Assembly (NCBI GenBank): GCA_034509735.1
Contig: JACGWO010000010.1
Coordinates: forward strand, 11,731,193-11,795,192
Reading direction: 5' to 3'
From: Sesamum alatum
Taxonomy: Eukaryota > Streptophyta > Magnoliopsida > Lamiales > Pedaliaceae
DNA: 64,000 bases
Shown: in pieces, positions 1 to 11,945 of the stretch
Layout of the letters: each line of letters begins with the position of its first letter
Position numbering within the stretch: the first letter of the stretch is position 1
Program-made: the position numbers and the translations under genes
The notes under the pieces: generated by a model
Told to the model about the DNA's origin: nothing
Seen by the model: the letters and a program-made list of their open reading frames with translations, nothing else
Database searches by the model: none

Positions 1-1428
1 CATCATTGGCAACGATGAGTTTGTTGTGCTTACTGCTTGTATTGAACATCGTTTCGATGCCACAACAAATGCCCACAGACTGGACGTATGAATCCAAGAA
101 GTTGGACCGCGCATAGGATGGCGGTCATGGAACCAACTTCTATAGATAGGTCTGAAACACTCCAAGTTGAGGACCTCGAGATTGGGGATCGAAGGTCCTA
201 TAGAGACTTGCACTAAGGGTTGCATTCATTAGATGAGTACCGTGTTTCATCGGTGACAGACGTTGGGCGTCTATGAATTATTAGTGGGTTAGTTGACAAG
301 GGTAGTGTTGGCTAACTGAGGTGACTCGTGGGAATCGTCATATGGACACCACACGGGCTTGGTCAGTATGACTCGTATTCCGGGTTCCGATAGTACAGGA
401 TTAGTCCTCAGACTTGAGGAATCACGACAGTCGCTCATTTACGAAGGCTATATCTTGGATCTGGCGAGAGGTGATTGTGTCATATGACATGGCCATCATA
501 AGCCTAGTTCAGTGCAGTCGGAGTACGTGAAGAGGATGGTGGATTCCAAGATAGGATATGTCCCCTGTCAAAGAATATGATAGCGAGATCTCCTATGCGC
601 TCTGAGATGGTTTAGACTTTCAAAGTCTATGGCCATAGCATTCGATTGAGTGGGAAAGGATTTCCTATGTCAATCATAGAGTAAACCCTATCTCGAGTAT
701 TAAGTATAGACGCCTAGTCAATGATGGGAACCGATGCCCAATTCCATGCCCTAGACTAAGGTCGGGAGATAGGCGACAGTAGGACCGTACCTGTATGCAA
801 CACGCGACGCTAGGACCATACCTTTATGTAACTCGGAGCCTAAACATTCACGCCAAATATTCACCTAGTCTCTAGTGCCATGTACTATTTCTAGACGGCC
901 ACCTATAGTGACGGACTACTTTGGTTATGAGATAACAAGAACTAGGTCCAAGTCTAGCTGAAGGTGAATCTAAGAGTCACACCCGCTACACCGGATGTGA
1001 AAGGAGTTAATTTGGAATTAATTCTAGGAGAAGGTTTAAATTTAATAGGATTAAATTATACTTCTTAGATATTCAAGCCTAGATGGATTAATTGGATTAA
1101 TAGGGCTTGAGTTCATAAATTAGACTTATGGATTTAATGAAGCATGGACTTTCCTTTTAATTAGATTAAAAGGGTGAATTAATTAGTGGGCTTGGTATAT
1201 TAAATAGGATTTAATATAAAGTCCATTGGACCTTGGGACTATTTAATTTAGAATTAAATAGGCCTATTACATAAAGCCTATAAAAAATGGATGGACAAGA
1301 TTTGATCTAGAGATTGATAAGGCCATGATTAATTTGACTTAATCAAACCCTAGTTTGACTAGGTCAAAATTTTAGTCATAGTGTGCCTCTTTAGAAGAGG
1401 TTGAGTAGGAATAGGAGAATTTATTTTC

Positions 1429-1436
1429 TATAAATA
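1429..1436 (+). promoter_or_regulatory. Putative TATA box of LTR J
   Basis: TATAAATA in the context TTTTCTATAAATACTC, followed within about 10 bases by a CA microsatellite and then a CT-rich tract typical of a plant transcription start and 5' leader. The same arrangement recurs in LTR K (TATAAATA at 4422-4429) and as TATATAAA on the minus strand in both LTRs of element L (31784-31791 and 23426-23433). Inferred as the U3/R boundary signal. Confidence 0.6.
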
Positions 1437-1439
1437 CTC

Positions 1440-1509
1440 AAACACACACACACACACACACACACCTACTAATCTCTACACTTTCATCTCACCTCTCTCT
1501 CTCTCTCTC
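1440..1509. repeat. CA and CT microsatellites in LTR J
   Basis: A CA dinucleotide run at about 1440-1466 and a CT run at about 1492-1509, just downstream of the TATA box. Comparable CA runs lie at 4438-4470 in LTR K, and GT runs on the plus strand in the LTRs of L. Confidence 0.85.
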
Positions 1510-1994
1510 AAAGTCGTCCACTCTCTCTTCAATTCTCTCCAAGATTTTACTTTTGTTCTTCGTGATTTATTCAAGGTAGAACATAAGAGACGCCGATAGC
1601 GTGTATCAATGTCTCTTCTCCCCTAAACGATTTCTTGCTAGCACAGGACTTCATTGCTTTCCGGTTTAGCGTGTGGACAATTTAGAGGGTCTCTACTTTG
1701 AGATCTTGGTGCAAAACGGGAAACAATGCGTGTAGACGAACGAAGATGACTACGAGAGGTAACGCCCTCTTTTATGTTTCTTGTTCTAAATTATATGGCC
1801 TCCATGTTGTGTTTTCTTGAACATGAGATACACCAAACGCCCGGGAGAATCAAGGGCACACCCCTTGATCCGTTTATGTTTGAACGATGCATGCTTTAAA
1901 TTCCATTTAATTTATGCTTTGCAATTTTATTATGCAACTCATCGCGCTTTCGCATTTGCGCTCCCTCTCCCGGGACGATCCACGCTCGCTTTCA

Positions 1995-3948
1995 ATTACT
2001 TTTATGACCCCTCAGAACAAAAGATCTTTGTTTCGAGGAATGCAGTATTCTTAGAAAAGGGTTTTCCATCGGATGTCCAACGTGATGAACTGCTCCTTGA
2101 AGAATCAAGTGAGACACATCAGTCATCAGTGCCAGGAGCTATGGATACTTCGCTATTAGGTTAAGTACCCAACAAATTGAGCAGCCTCTTGAGGCGCAAC
2201 ATGTTGGACAGCCTCTTCAAGCTCAGCATGTTGAACAACCTCCTGAGGAGCCAACCACGGTACCAGAACCGCCGGCTCATGTCGTGTATGCGCCCACAAT
2301 CACCACTAATATTCCAGTCCTTCGTAGGTCAGCCAGAGTGCCACGGCCTCCCGTGAGGTATGGCTTCTTAGGCATCACCAGTCAATTGGATAAGGATCCT
2401 AAGACATACAGGGATGCGATGTCTGACATCGACTCGGGGAAGTGGCTTGAGGCCATGAAAACTGAAATGGATTCTATGAGCACAAACCAAGTATGGACGT
2501 TTGTGGACCCACCCACAGGTATTAAACCCTTCGGGTGTAAATGGGTCTATAAGCGTAAACTTGGCGTTGATGGAGAAGTAACCACCTTCAAGGCTATGCT
2601 AGTGGTGAAAGGCTACACTCAACGATTCGGGGTCGACTTTGAGGATACCTTCTCGCCAGTAGCCATGGCTAAGTCCATTCGGAGTATGCTTGCCATAGTT
2701 GCATGGTATGACTATGAAATATGGAAGATGGACGTGAAAATGGCATTTTTTAACGATTCACTGTAGTTGGAGAAGAGTAGAAAGTCTACCATCTCCAAAA
2801 GTCCGTCTATGGCCTCAAACAAGCATCCCCTAGTTGGAACATTCATTTTGATGAAGTCGTTCAAGGATATGATTTCATCAAAAATGAGTGTGACCCTTGT
2901 GTATACAAAAAAGGTCAGTGGGAGCTCTGTACTATTCCTAGTGATTTATATGGACGACATTCTACTCATTGGAAATGATGTCAGAATGTTAGGTGACACA
3001 AAAACTTGGTTGTCTACTCAATTCTCCATGAAGGATTTGGGTGAAGCATCCTACATTCTAGGCATCCAGATCGTCAGGGACAGATCTAAGAGAATGTTAG
3101 GAATGACCGAAAACTTGTATGTTGAGAAAATCCTAAAAAGATTTAACATGGATAACTCCAAACGAGGTTTCCTTACCATGAGACATGGGATCAAGCTATC
3201 CAAGAAATAATCTCCCAGGACTGAAAAGGAGCTTGAAAGGATGAAGGCCATCCCCTATGCTTCTGCCGTAGGCAACATCCAATATGCCGTCTACTACACT
3301 AGGCCTAATGTCGCTTACGCTTTGAGTGTAATTAGTAAATATCAATCCTGCGTAGGTGAGGAACATTTGAATGCGGTCAAGAGTATCCTTAGCTACCTAA
3401 GGGAGGACTAATGATATATTCTTGGTCTATGGTGGTGGAGAGTTGATACTGGAAGGTTTTTAACGAAGCTAGCTTCCAGTCGGACGATGATGATGCCAAG
3501 TCTCAGTCGGGCTATGTGTTCAGACTTAATGGTGGAGTGGTGGCTTGGAAAAGTTTCAAGCAAGACACCACAATCGATTCCACCACTAAGGCTGAATACA
3601 TAACAGCTTCGAAAGCTGCCAAGGAAGCAGTTTGGATGAGAAACTACATCCAAGAGTTGGGTGTGGTTCCCAGCATCGCCAAGCCAGTAGTTATCTTTTG
3701 TGATAACAACAAGGCTATTTCACAAGCAAAGGAACCGAGATCTCATCATCGATCCAAGCACATACTTCGACGCTACCACCTATTGAGGGAAAAGGTAGGA
3801 AGGGGTAACGTTCGGATGGATCGAGTCAGCTCAGCAGAAAATACAACAGATCCTTTGACAAAGCCCATGTCACAAATTGCTCATACGCACATCTTGAGAA
3901 GATGGGGTAAAGGCATATGGGTGATTGGCTTTAGGTCAAGTGAGAGAT
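1995..3948 (+). pseudogene. Element K: broken copia pol (integrase C-terminus, RT, RNase H)
   Basis: Degenerate 3' part of a copia polyprotein. It starts mid-integrase (YFYDPSEQKIFVSRNAVFLE). A stop at about 2162 and frame changes lead to the RT N-terminal region at 2284-2766 (GKWLEAMKTEMDS, GCKWVYKRKLG, MDVKMAF). The segment after MDVKMAF is shortened and out of frame. The RT palm motif is present as YMDD within 2767-3210 (VIYMDDILLIGND). RNase H follows at about 3480-3930 (TKAEYI, FCDNNKAISQAKEPRSHHRSKHILRRYHLL, written here in part only). Stops and frameshifts mean no functional enzyme. The polypurine tract and 3' LTR follow immediately. The N-terminal half lies to the left of J, outside the window. 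Confidence 0.9.
3938..3948 (+). other. Polypurine tract of element K
   Basis: AAGTGAGAGAT directly before the LTR start TGTTAGAATAGG; one base differs from the AAGTGGGAGAT of the other copies. The polypurine tract primes plus-strand DNA synthesis in LTR retrotransposons. Confidence 0.75.
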
Positions 3949-4537
3949 TGTTAGAATAGGTGACCGTGAAGCCAATCTTGTTAGGCTTATGTAACCTATT
4001 TCTGACATTAGGTGTTTAAATAAAGTTCATTCTGAATAAAAAGTGATGTTTAGTTACGACATTAATACTTTGATTGTGTTCACTTATTACTTTGATATGT
4101 ATAACTGTTCAATGCACAACCAAAGCCCATAGACCAAAAGGTTAATCCAACAAACTGGACTGCGCATAGGATGACAAGTCAGAAAATCGGTTCCTATGGA
4201 TCGATCTAAAATACTCCAAGTCAAGGACCTCGAGATAGGGTATCGAAGGTCCATTCGGGACATGCCCTAAGTAATTGTAGTCGCGTTTCCTAGAGGGTTT
4301 GATGAGATGAAGGGCTGTGATTAAGTTCGACTTAATCATAGCCTAGGTTGACTAGGTCAAAATCCTAGTCAATTGTGCCTCTCTTAGGAGAGTTTGAGTA
4401 GGAATAGGAAAACTCTTTTCCTATAAATACTCAAAATACACACACGCACACACACACACACACACACACTAATCTCTACTCTCATCTTACGTACACACAC
4501 ACACGGCCGACCACCCTCCCTCTCATCTCGTCCCCTC
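3949..4537 (+). repeat. Element K 3' LTR, part 1
   Basis: Starts TGTTAGAATAGGTGACC right after the polypurine tract. It is shorter than related LTRs because of an internal deletion around 4290. It contains TATAAATA at 4422-4429 and a CA microsatellite at 4438-4470, then is cut at 4537 by an inserted element (target duplication CCCTC at 4533-4537). Part 2 resumes at 6676. Confidence 0.85.
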
Positions 4538-6670
4538 TGTGACGTCCATAGAATTTTGTTCCTAATCGAGGAGTTAATTGGTAATTATTAAGAAAATATA
4601 AATTTAATTATAAGTTATCGGTTGAAATTGTTATATATATAAACTTGAGGAGACTAAATTGGAGCTTTATAAAATATTTATGGTTAAAATATATATATTT
4701 AAAAGTTGAGGATTAAATTGCAATTTTCATCAAAGTAAAAAAAAAAGAATGAGGAATTGAAAAAGGGGCAGCACGTGGCTGCCTCCCTCATTTATATATA
4801 TGTGTTATTACTTTCTAATTAAGGAAGAAACATCATATATTAGCTAATAAAGAAAAAGAAAACACTCACACACTGAAAGGTCGTTTTCCGAAGGTAAGTT
4901 TTATATTTAATTTTGTAGTAATTATTATATTAATATTATTTAATTAGTGTATTTATTAAATATGCTTTATATTATTCGATTTACTATTTAATTGAAAAAT
5001 TTATTGAATTTGAGTATTTATACAAATTAGCGATCGGGTAAATATTTAACCGATGACATTTAGCCAATAAATTAGAATTTATGTAATCTATTAGATTTAT
5101 TCATTATTAAAATGGATTTACTCAAATTAATCAGCTTTATGTACCAAATACATAATTGTATATACTATTGTTTAAATAATTTTTATAATAGTGAAGAATT
5201 GACAGAATTTCATTGGAATAGTAGAAATGGTTGAGAAATATTAGGAAATTGTATTTGAGAAATATTTTATATTTAGTTAAAAGATATATGATATTCTTGT
5301 AATAATTTCATTTAGGGATGTTATAGAGACGAGAGTTATAAAAATGTGAAGGGTTTGATAAAATAAATTCTTATGAGTTAATTGACAAATTAGATATATA
5401 TTGGGGAAGATTACAATGTCTAATTGTTTAGACGAGGAATGAACTGAGGTCTAAGTTTCAATATACGTGAAATATTAAAAGATTGACGAAAAATATAAAA
5501 ATAATATTTAGTAATTTATTCGTTGTTATTTACGATATTTTTGATATATTTGTTTTTGTATATATATATATATATTATCACTTAGTATATAGCAAGGGGA
5601 TAAAGTAGAGGATTGATCAACTCTATTTACTAATGTAATCATTTAAAGATTTGGGATAAGTATAGTTAATTGGATTTATATATATATATATTTATATGTA
5701 TATACAGATATATACTCTTGTGTTGTATACGTAATTGTGAATTGTTGGCTATTTGTCTAGATTACTTATTATTCTATGAAGTTGTTATTATGTGATTATA
5801 TGTGGTTATGGTGTATGGAATATAGATGGATGATTATGTGTACTATGTTTGATTGTTAAATGAAATTGAACGTTAAAGTTATCGATGGAAATTTGATTGT
5901 TAAATGAAAATGAATAATAAGATTATTGATTAGAATATTGTGAATTGAGATAAAGAGACAACTTACCGACTGGAGGCATACTCCAATGGCTTATGATAAT
6001 ATGAATAATGACGACCTGTGTGCTGTCATTGATCAGTGAGGATGATGTGACATATCATACGAGTTGTGTGCTGTGTGATATGATGGATGGAATATCATAC
6101 GAGTTGTGTCATATGTAGTATCATTGATGATGAAGTATCATACAAGCTGTGTGTTGTGTGGTACCGAGGAAAAAAAAAAAGAGATATTATGATTGAGGTG
6201 ATGATAGCCGACAAAGACCATTGAGTGGTGCACTCGAGCTTGGGTAAGCAAGGCCCTAATAAAATAAACGACAATTCTGGATATATTGTACTGTGGATTG
6301 ATATATGATTGTGGTATTGGTTATTTCATGATTTTGTGGTGATTGTATATTAAATAATATTTGTGGATTGATATAATTGTATGAGACTTGTCTTATTGCA
6401 TATGTGTACGTGTATATATAAGTCGATCAACTATGCTTATTGAGTAGGCAGCTCAATCCTTGCCGCATATGTTTCAGGACATAAGTCACAATGGCTAGCT
6501 GATCATAAGACGATCACCAGTATTACTAGGTAGGTCAACAGTGATATCCTAAGTTGAAAACCCTAGCTACACAATTACATAATATATGGATTAAAACATA
6601 GGTTGTCTTATTGGATTACTTAATGTGAATTCTTTATAAGATGGGATGTGATTACGGAGGGGGTGTCACA
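4538..6670. mobile_element. Solo LTR, Ty3/gypsy-like (2.1 kb), inserted in LTR K
   Basis: An AT-rich 2133 bp segment starting TGTGACG and ending TGTCACA (terminal inverted TGTGAC), flanked by a perfect 5 bp duplication CCCTC (4533-4537 and 6671-6675), which separates two halves of LTR K. No coding sequence, primer site or second LTR copy is seen inside, so it behaves as a solo LTR. Ends, length and base composition resemble the long LTRs of Tekay/Del-type gypsy elements. The superfamily is inferred from general appearance, not from a protein, and orientation is undetermined. A short internal repeat occurs at about 6030-6170 (ATCATACGAGTTGTGT and variants three times). Confidence 0.75.
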
Positions 6671-6675
6671 CCCTC

Positions 6676-7137
6676 TCCTCTCTTTACTCCAATAAAGCCT
6701 TTTGTCTCATTGTCTTTGATACAAGGGAATACTAAACCAATCGATCACGTAAATTCATAACGTTAGGTTGATTCGTCCTCCCTTATTCTTCTTGATCTCT
6801 TGCTAGCACGGAACATCAAAATCCAGTGAATTGCATGGATGATTTAGAGGGTTCCTACTTTGGGATCTCGGTGTAAAACATGGAACAACGCATGTAGCGG
6901 TACGAAGAAAGACTACAACGGATAAGTCTCATTCCTTTTGTTCTCTTCGTTACAACCCTATGGCCTCCATGAATGCTACATGCTTTTCCTTTTATTCATG
7001 AGATACACCAAACGCCAGGGAGGTTCAAAGGAACACCCCTTGAATGAGTTCTTTATTTTCGTAATTTAAGCATGATTTACGTTTTCTGTTTTTAATTATC
7101 GTGCTTCTGCATTCGCGGTTCCTCCCGGGTTCTGTGT
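6676..7137 (+). repeat. Element K 3' LTR, part 2
   Basis: Resumes the K LTR after the CCCTC duplication with the 5' leader part (TTGCTAGCACGG, GATTTAGAGGGTTCC, ATGAGATACACCAAACGCC), which is parallel to 1630-1860 in LTR J. It ends at about 7130-7137 (CCTCCCGGGTT) without the usual GATCC...TTTCA terminus, so the last 15-20 bases look lost or diverged. The right edge is approximate. Confidence 0.75.
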
Positions 7138-8349
7138 ATTTTTTTTTAACATAAATCAATATCAAATTGTTTCTCAATTAATAAATGTATATTTGTAATG
7201 TTATTATAAAAAGTAATTAAGACCTACGGTAATTGAAATAAAATTAAAGTAATAAACTAGTACAATCAATAGACAAAAATGTAAACATGGAAAAATTGGT
7301 CTGATTATTTGGATTAAAAAAAATTAGTAAGTGACGAAACGAGTTTCAACTCATTACAAAAATAAATAACTATATATATCTTCATTAACATCAATATATT
7401 TTATGAAAATGTTAAAAAGATATATAATCAAATCTACTTGAAAGGAAAAAAACTTTTCTGCTCAAACTTTTTAAAAATAGATTTAAAGAAAAGATAGAGA
7501 TAATTTATCTTATCTAAAAGAATATATTTAATTTCTTAAATTAAATTAAATAGCTGATAACTTAACTTTAGAAAAATAGTCAACTACATCTTCATGAACT
7601 TACATATATTTTTTTGGAAAGGTTGACATATATGTATATGTATAATCACACCATGGTTACGTTTAAAAATATGAATAAGACATACTTTTGGTCAATTTTT
7701 TAAAAACATTAATTATTGAAAATAGAGACATTATTTATCTTTATCTAAAAAAAACAACATATCAAATTATATAGTTAATAACTTACCTTTAAAATATAAA
7801 AAAGGTAAATAACTTTTTACATCTTATATCTTTATGTATTTGTTAAACAATCGAAGTGTGCGAAGAGGAGAGGTAAAATAATGATGATGATGGTTGTTAA
7901 GTGTCTATCTTTGCTTTAGTTTACATTTTGCTTTCGAAGTTAGAGAAATTGAGTTAAGAGTACGTAATTTCTGGTGGGCTTATGATTGATTGGTAAATGC
8001 TAATCGAAGTCATTTTTCCTGTAAGTACTAATGAGTAAATATTTTGTAATATCTCATTCGACATAAAAACACAATCATTCCATTGTATAATCATTGTGAA
8101 GTCCAATGGAAAAATGTTAAAGTCATTTGTTTCATTCACAAGCTTTAATCACTTAGGTCATAACCACTTCATTTTATCGATGGAAGTATATCCAAAACGA
8201 CATCACTTCAAACCAACAAACTCGAAACATCGTCTTTTCATACACACGTGAAAAAAATTAAAAAAACTAAAATATTATACCATGACCTTGTCGAAAATTC
8301 GTCTCGCCATTTATAATTAGTAGTATGTACTATATAATTCTAACTATAT
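7138..8349. other. AT-rich intergenic DNA, no gene seen
   Basis: Strongly AT-rich with frequent stops in all frames. The only structure I can support is a diverged tandem duplication at 7441-7845. Short open frames here have no recognisable content. Confidence 0.6.
7441..7845. repeat. Diverged direct duplication, two units about 240 bp apart
   Basis: Unit 1 (about 7441-7612) and unit 2 (about 7681-7845) share the order of GAGATAATTTATC/GAGACATTATTTATC, TTATCTAAAA, an AAATTA-AGYTRATAACTTA block, and ACATCTT-AT near the end. Identity is modest and scattered with indels, so this is an old duplication or two copies of a decayed element. Confidence 0.4.
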
Positions 8350-8358
8350 ATATAAATA

Positions 8359-8776
8359 GGGTAAATTACATCTACCTTGAGGTTTGGGAAAATTACAAAT
8401 ACCCCATCATTATTTGAAAAATTATAAATACCCTCCTGAGCTTTGTAATTTTTAACCAAAGGCTTGAAATTGACTATTTTGCCCTTAAATTTTTTATTAA
8501 AATTGTAGCAAAATCACTCAAGAGAAATTGCATTATTCCTCCTCTGTGTAAAAAACTTAAGAAAACCTCTCCTTACGCATTGTAGTCCAAAAAGGTTTAA
8601 GAATTAAAATAATTCAGTGCATAAGGGCATTTTAGTCAATTTACCCATAAAAATGGATGGAAATGGGTTATTTGTTAGACGATTACAAACCTCATGGAGG
8701 TATTTATAATTTCTCAAACAACGAGAAAATATTTGTAATTATGCCAAATATCAGGGGAGCTAACTATAATTTACTG
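8359..8776. mobile_element. MITE with inverted ends and 9 bp target duplication
   Basis: A 418 bp non-coding element. The left end (GGGTAAATTACATCTACC, then GGTTTGGGAAAATTACAAATACC) is an imperfect inverted copy of the right end (AATTATGCCAAATATCAGGGGAGC, then ATAATTTACTG). It is flanked by ATATAAATA at 8350-8358 and again at 8777-8785. Nine bases is the usual duplication length for Mutator-like elements, but the site is AT-rich, so superfamily assignment is tentative. No transposase is encoded. Confidence 0.65.
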
Positions 8777-8956
8777 ATATAAATATGTTGCATGTATACT
8801 TTTAATTAAACTTTACATAAATATACTATTGAATTGAATTAAATAAAACCTACACCATCTATTAATTAAATTTAGACATTAGATTCTAATCCAAACGAAT
8901 GATTTCTAAATAAGAATATAAAGTTTATTTAAAGCTAAAAAAGTGTGTGTAACACA

Positions 8957-9275
8957 CACTACAAGAAAATGTATTTTAGATAACAAAATAATTGTAACGA
9001 ATAGTCAACTTATCAAAAAAATTAGGTATCTGGTAACAAAATGTAAAAATTATAACAATAAAATTGAATTTTCATAACAATCATAATAATTCATTATGAT
9101 AAATGGAAGGTCCTTACAAAAGATATTTATTTGTAACAAAAGAAAAAAAAAATCGTTACGTAAAGTAAAACATGTCATGTATAAAAGTAATTGTGACAAA
9201 ACTATTATTTTTCTTGTAAGAATATTTGAGTTGTCACAATAAGTTTAATTGGTAACAAAAAAATTTGTTACAAGA
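8957..9275. repeat. Left subterminal repeat region of the CACTA element
   Basis: Dense short motifs related to TTGTAACGAATA, GTAACAAAATG, TTGTGACAAAAC and GGTAACAAAAA, with inverted forms (TTTGTTACAAG). In En/Spm-type elements such subterminal motifs bind the TNPA/TNP1-type protein. The functional role is inferred from that family. Confidence 0.65.
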
Positions 9276-11102
9276 AATTTAAAAAATTAGAAAAACAAAA
9301 TTTGTTTTGGCGGTAAGACAAGGCGTCATTTTTCTTTTCTCTATTTTTTATATTTTATAAATATATAAATATTATATTATAATTTAATTTGTTTTTTAGT
9401 TTTAAACTAGGGGTGGCATACGAGTCGAGCCGGCTCGCGAGGCTCGATTTTGAGCTCGACTCGAGCTAAAAAATTATAATATCTTTTTAAAAAATTTATA
9501 TATTTAACTTAATATTCAATACTTTATCAATTTTATACTCAAAATTGATTATATATTATAATTATTAATAAATATTACACATTTTATTTTGGATAATAAT
9601 AAATTATGGTACTTTTATTTATACACTTTATCTTTATACAAAAATAAATTTAATCAACAACTTATTAATGATAATTAATCTAAAATTAATGATGATAATA
9701 ATGATGGTTGAACAATTTTAATTAAGTTTATTATTATTTTATCATATTTATATATATATTAATATATAATGAGATCAAAAAACTTAATCAACAATTACGA
9801 TATCTTAAAATCCGGGCATCCGATTCATACCAAATTTTAATATATTTATATATATATATTTTAAGACTATGTCCATTAGATCATATTAGACAGTATGATT
9901 TAAAATCACATGGCCTGATTCAATGATACACCACTTTGAATGATTACTTTTATATTCCTAGTGCGATATCTCGACATCCGTGTACCCAATAAGTCTAAAA
10001 TTTTATCAAATGTACTTTTCTGTAAGTTTGATCATATTTAACGGTTTGATCTGCATTTTGACGGTCCGATTAACACATGTTGTTCAACAATGTAAGATGA
10101 TAGTTATATCAATGTAATACTAATATTTATGAATATACACATTTATTACAGATTATAAACATATTTCAATCTCAACTAAAAAATAGTTTTTATGAATTTC
10201 AATTGCATTATTCCAGATAATGGATACTTTTCTACAATATTAAATTGTTCAGTATGAATTTTATTAGTATATTTGACTAATTATATTACTACTAATTTTG
10301 ATAATTCAATGTATATATATATATATAAATATATATATATATATTATACTATTATAATAATTTATCACAATATATTTTTTTCTAAAAGTTATACCAATAA
10401 TTAAAAAATATATTTTTTGTATTTTTTTTCTCTCTCCTTTCTCACTCATTTTTTCCCCCACTTTCATCGACAGTAAACTCACCAAGAACTTTTTCCCCAA
10501 ATCTGACTCCTAAAACTCTAGCCTAAACCAACAATTGCAAGCTCCTCCACCTACCAGCGGCAACGAGGACGACGCTTGCTGTTGTGTCGGCAAAACAAGG
10601 AGCTCGAACAGGTTTGGTTTTATCAGTTGCTCGTTGCTCAATATGCGTTGGATTTTTTTGGAGTTGCTGATTTTGGTTTTAAATGCTAAATCCAAGTTAA
10701 AATTTTTCTTGATTCTAACATTGTATGGAGAGAAATATGTTTGTTGCATGTGCCCGACTAATTTGACCTCTGTTTGTGTTAGACTTATCAATATATTTAC
10801 AAACATTATTGTCTCTACTATCTCTGATTCCTAGATTTAATATGAATATGTTTTCTCTCATTTCATCTCATTTCATGTGTTTCAGATTTTGTGTCTTGTT
10901 TCAATATTGGATGGAGTCCATCAATCTTGATTTTGTGCATCATTGTCTATACTTGTTTTCTTCTATTTGTTTTCTTACAAACATCTACACTACACACTGC
11001 TTCATTATTTATATTCCAAGAAAGTGGAGCGTAGAGTAAGAGTACAAAGCACAAGAAAAACTGGAAATGACAACAACAGAAACAGAAAAAAACACCAACC
11101 CA

Positions 11103-11236
11103 AAATGAGGCATTTTTACTGGTTTTGTTAGCAGCAAAATGGGCCTCATAACAGAGACAGCAAACTGCATTTTGCTGCTTATAGAGGCAGCAAACTGAGG
11201 CATTTTGCGCTTCTGTTAGCAGCAAGATGAGACTCA
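11103..11236. repeat. Two-copy 46 bp repeat with local palindrome inside the CACTA element
   Basis: The segment at about 11103-11149 (TGAGGCATTTTTACTGG then TGTTAGCAGCAAAATGGGC) recurs at about 11191-11236 (TGAGGCATTTTGCGCTT then TGTTAGCAGCAAGATGAGA). Between them lies a small palindrome (CAGCAAA-CTGCA-TTTTGCTG). Confidence 0.55.
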
Positions 11237-11449
11237 TTTAGTTTATGATCTATATATATCGCATTTTTCAAATTGAAAATTGAAGACAACTTTTTAATTA
11301 GCACAATTGTATGAAAGTACAAGTCCTTGAAACATTGTCTAAATTACATTTCATATAAGTTTGAATACGTTTGTCTCTATATTGATTATATTTATTCATG
11401 ATATACACCGACATTATCCTTGTTTAATTTGCAAGAAAAATCAAAGCTA

Positions 11450-11945
11450 TGTAGATATACACCGACATCATGGCGTTTTTGTGAATGAAAAGGCTGCAGC
11501 AATACATGTATGTTTGATTCTATATAATTCTCATTTAAATTGTTGTATATGTATAGCTTGACTTCATAAGTGAATGACAGGCTGAAATGCAAACTTTAAG
11601 AAATCAATCAAATGACATTGGAGGAAGTTCAGCTTTTGAGAGGGAAATTATAAAGCAAACACTTGGAACATGATCAGGTTATGAAAAGGGGTTAGGATAA
11701 GGAGTTATTCCTCAGAAGTGCACTAAGAGGTCCACATGTGAATCTTCCCAACTTGAGGTCCTTAAACAAAAGTTGAGTACAAGAGAAGATGTCCTGCAAA
11801 GTGCTACTTCTTGCATTCAATCTCAAAAAGAACTCATTGCAAGTCAACAAACACTAATTCAAGGTTACGAGGAATGTTGTAAAAAATAAGTTGAAGAGAT
11901 AGATGGTTTAAGAGAAGGTCAAAGAGAATTGAAGGATCTCTCTTA
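11450..11945 (+). pseudogene. Decayed TNP/Transposase_24-like gene of the CACTA element
   Basis: A remnant resembling the plant Transposase_24 (Ptta/En/Spm) proteins. The first exon piece ends with HHGVFVNEKAAAIH, a form of the family's hallmark segment. It is followed by a plausible intron (GT at about 11509, ACAG at about 11577-11580), then AEMQTLRNQSN, the TLGT-SGYEKGLG block (family: LGTRSGYxxGLG) with two in-frame stops, and a glutamine-rich probable coiled coil (about 11760-11890: SREDVLQ, SQKELIASQQTLIQGYEE type), another stop, and a terminal stop at 11943-11945. In this family the protein binds subterminal repeats. Three internal stops make it non-functional. Assignment is from motif recognition only. 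Confidence 0.7.

Larger units (their letters stand above)
1..1994 (+). repeat. LTR J (copia, Angela/BARE-like), 5' end off window
   Basis: Long terminal repeat in sense orientation. The body matches other LTRs of the window: the stretch near 190-245 (first-cag region and GATGAGTACCGTGTTTCATCGG) recurs in reverse near 39790-39830, and the end (CCGGGACGATCCACGC then TTTCA at 1990-1994) is of the same type as element L. Alignment with fragment M suggests only about 100 bases are missing to the left. It is followed directly by the pol coding of element K (ATTAC then TTTTATGACCC), not by a primer site, so it is best read as a solo LTR or the edge of an element inserted in pol of K. The left target duplication is outside the window. 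Confidence is high for LTR, moderate for solo status. Confidence 0.85.

Noticed and set aside
1817..2164. 115-residue open frame with a recognisable C-terminal half
   Set aside because: Chimera: the first half is LTR J read through, the second half is integrase/pol of K. Not a gene.
6030..6170. Possible small tandem-repeat gene or satellite (ATCATACGAGTTGTG repeats)
   Set aside because: Only three imperfect copies within the solo LTR 4538-6670; too short for a satellite and without an open frame.
9409..9472. hAT-like end (TAGGGGTGGCA followed by a CGAGCTCGAC-rich stretch)
   Set aside because: Resembles one end of a common hAT-type MITE, but I could not find a second end or an 8 bp duplication.
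10535..10834. 99-residue open frame inside the CACTA element
   Set aside because: No recognisable motif; it lies in what looks like a UTR or intron of the TNP-like gene. An opposing frame of equal length is open on the other strand.
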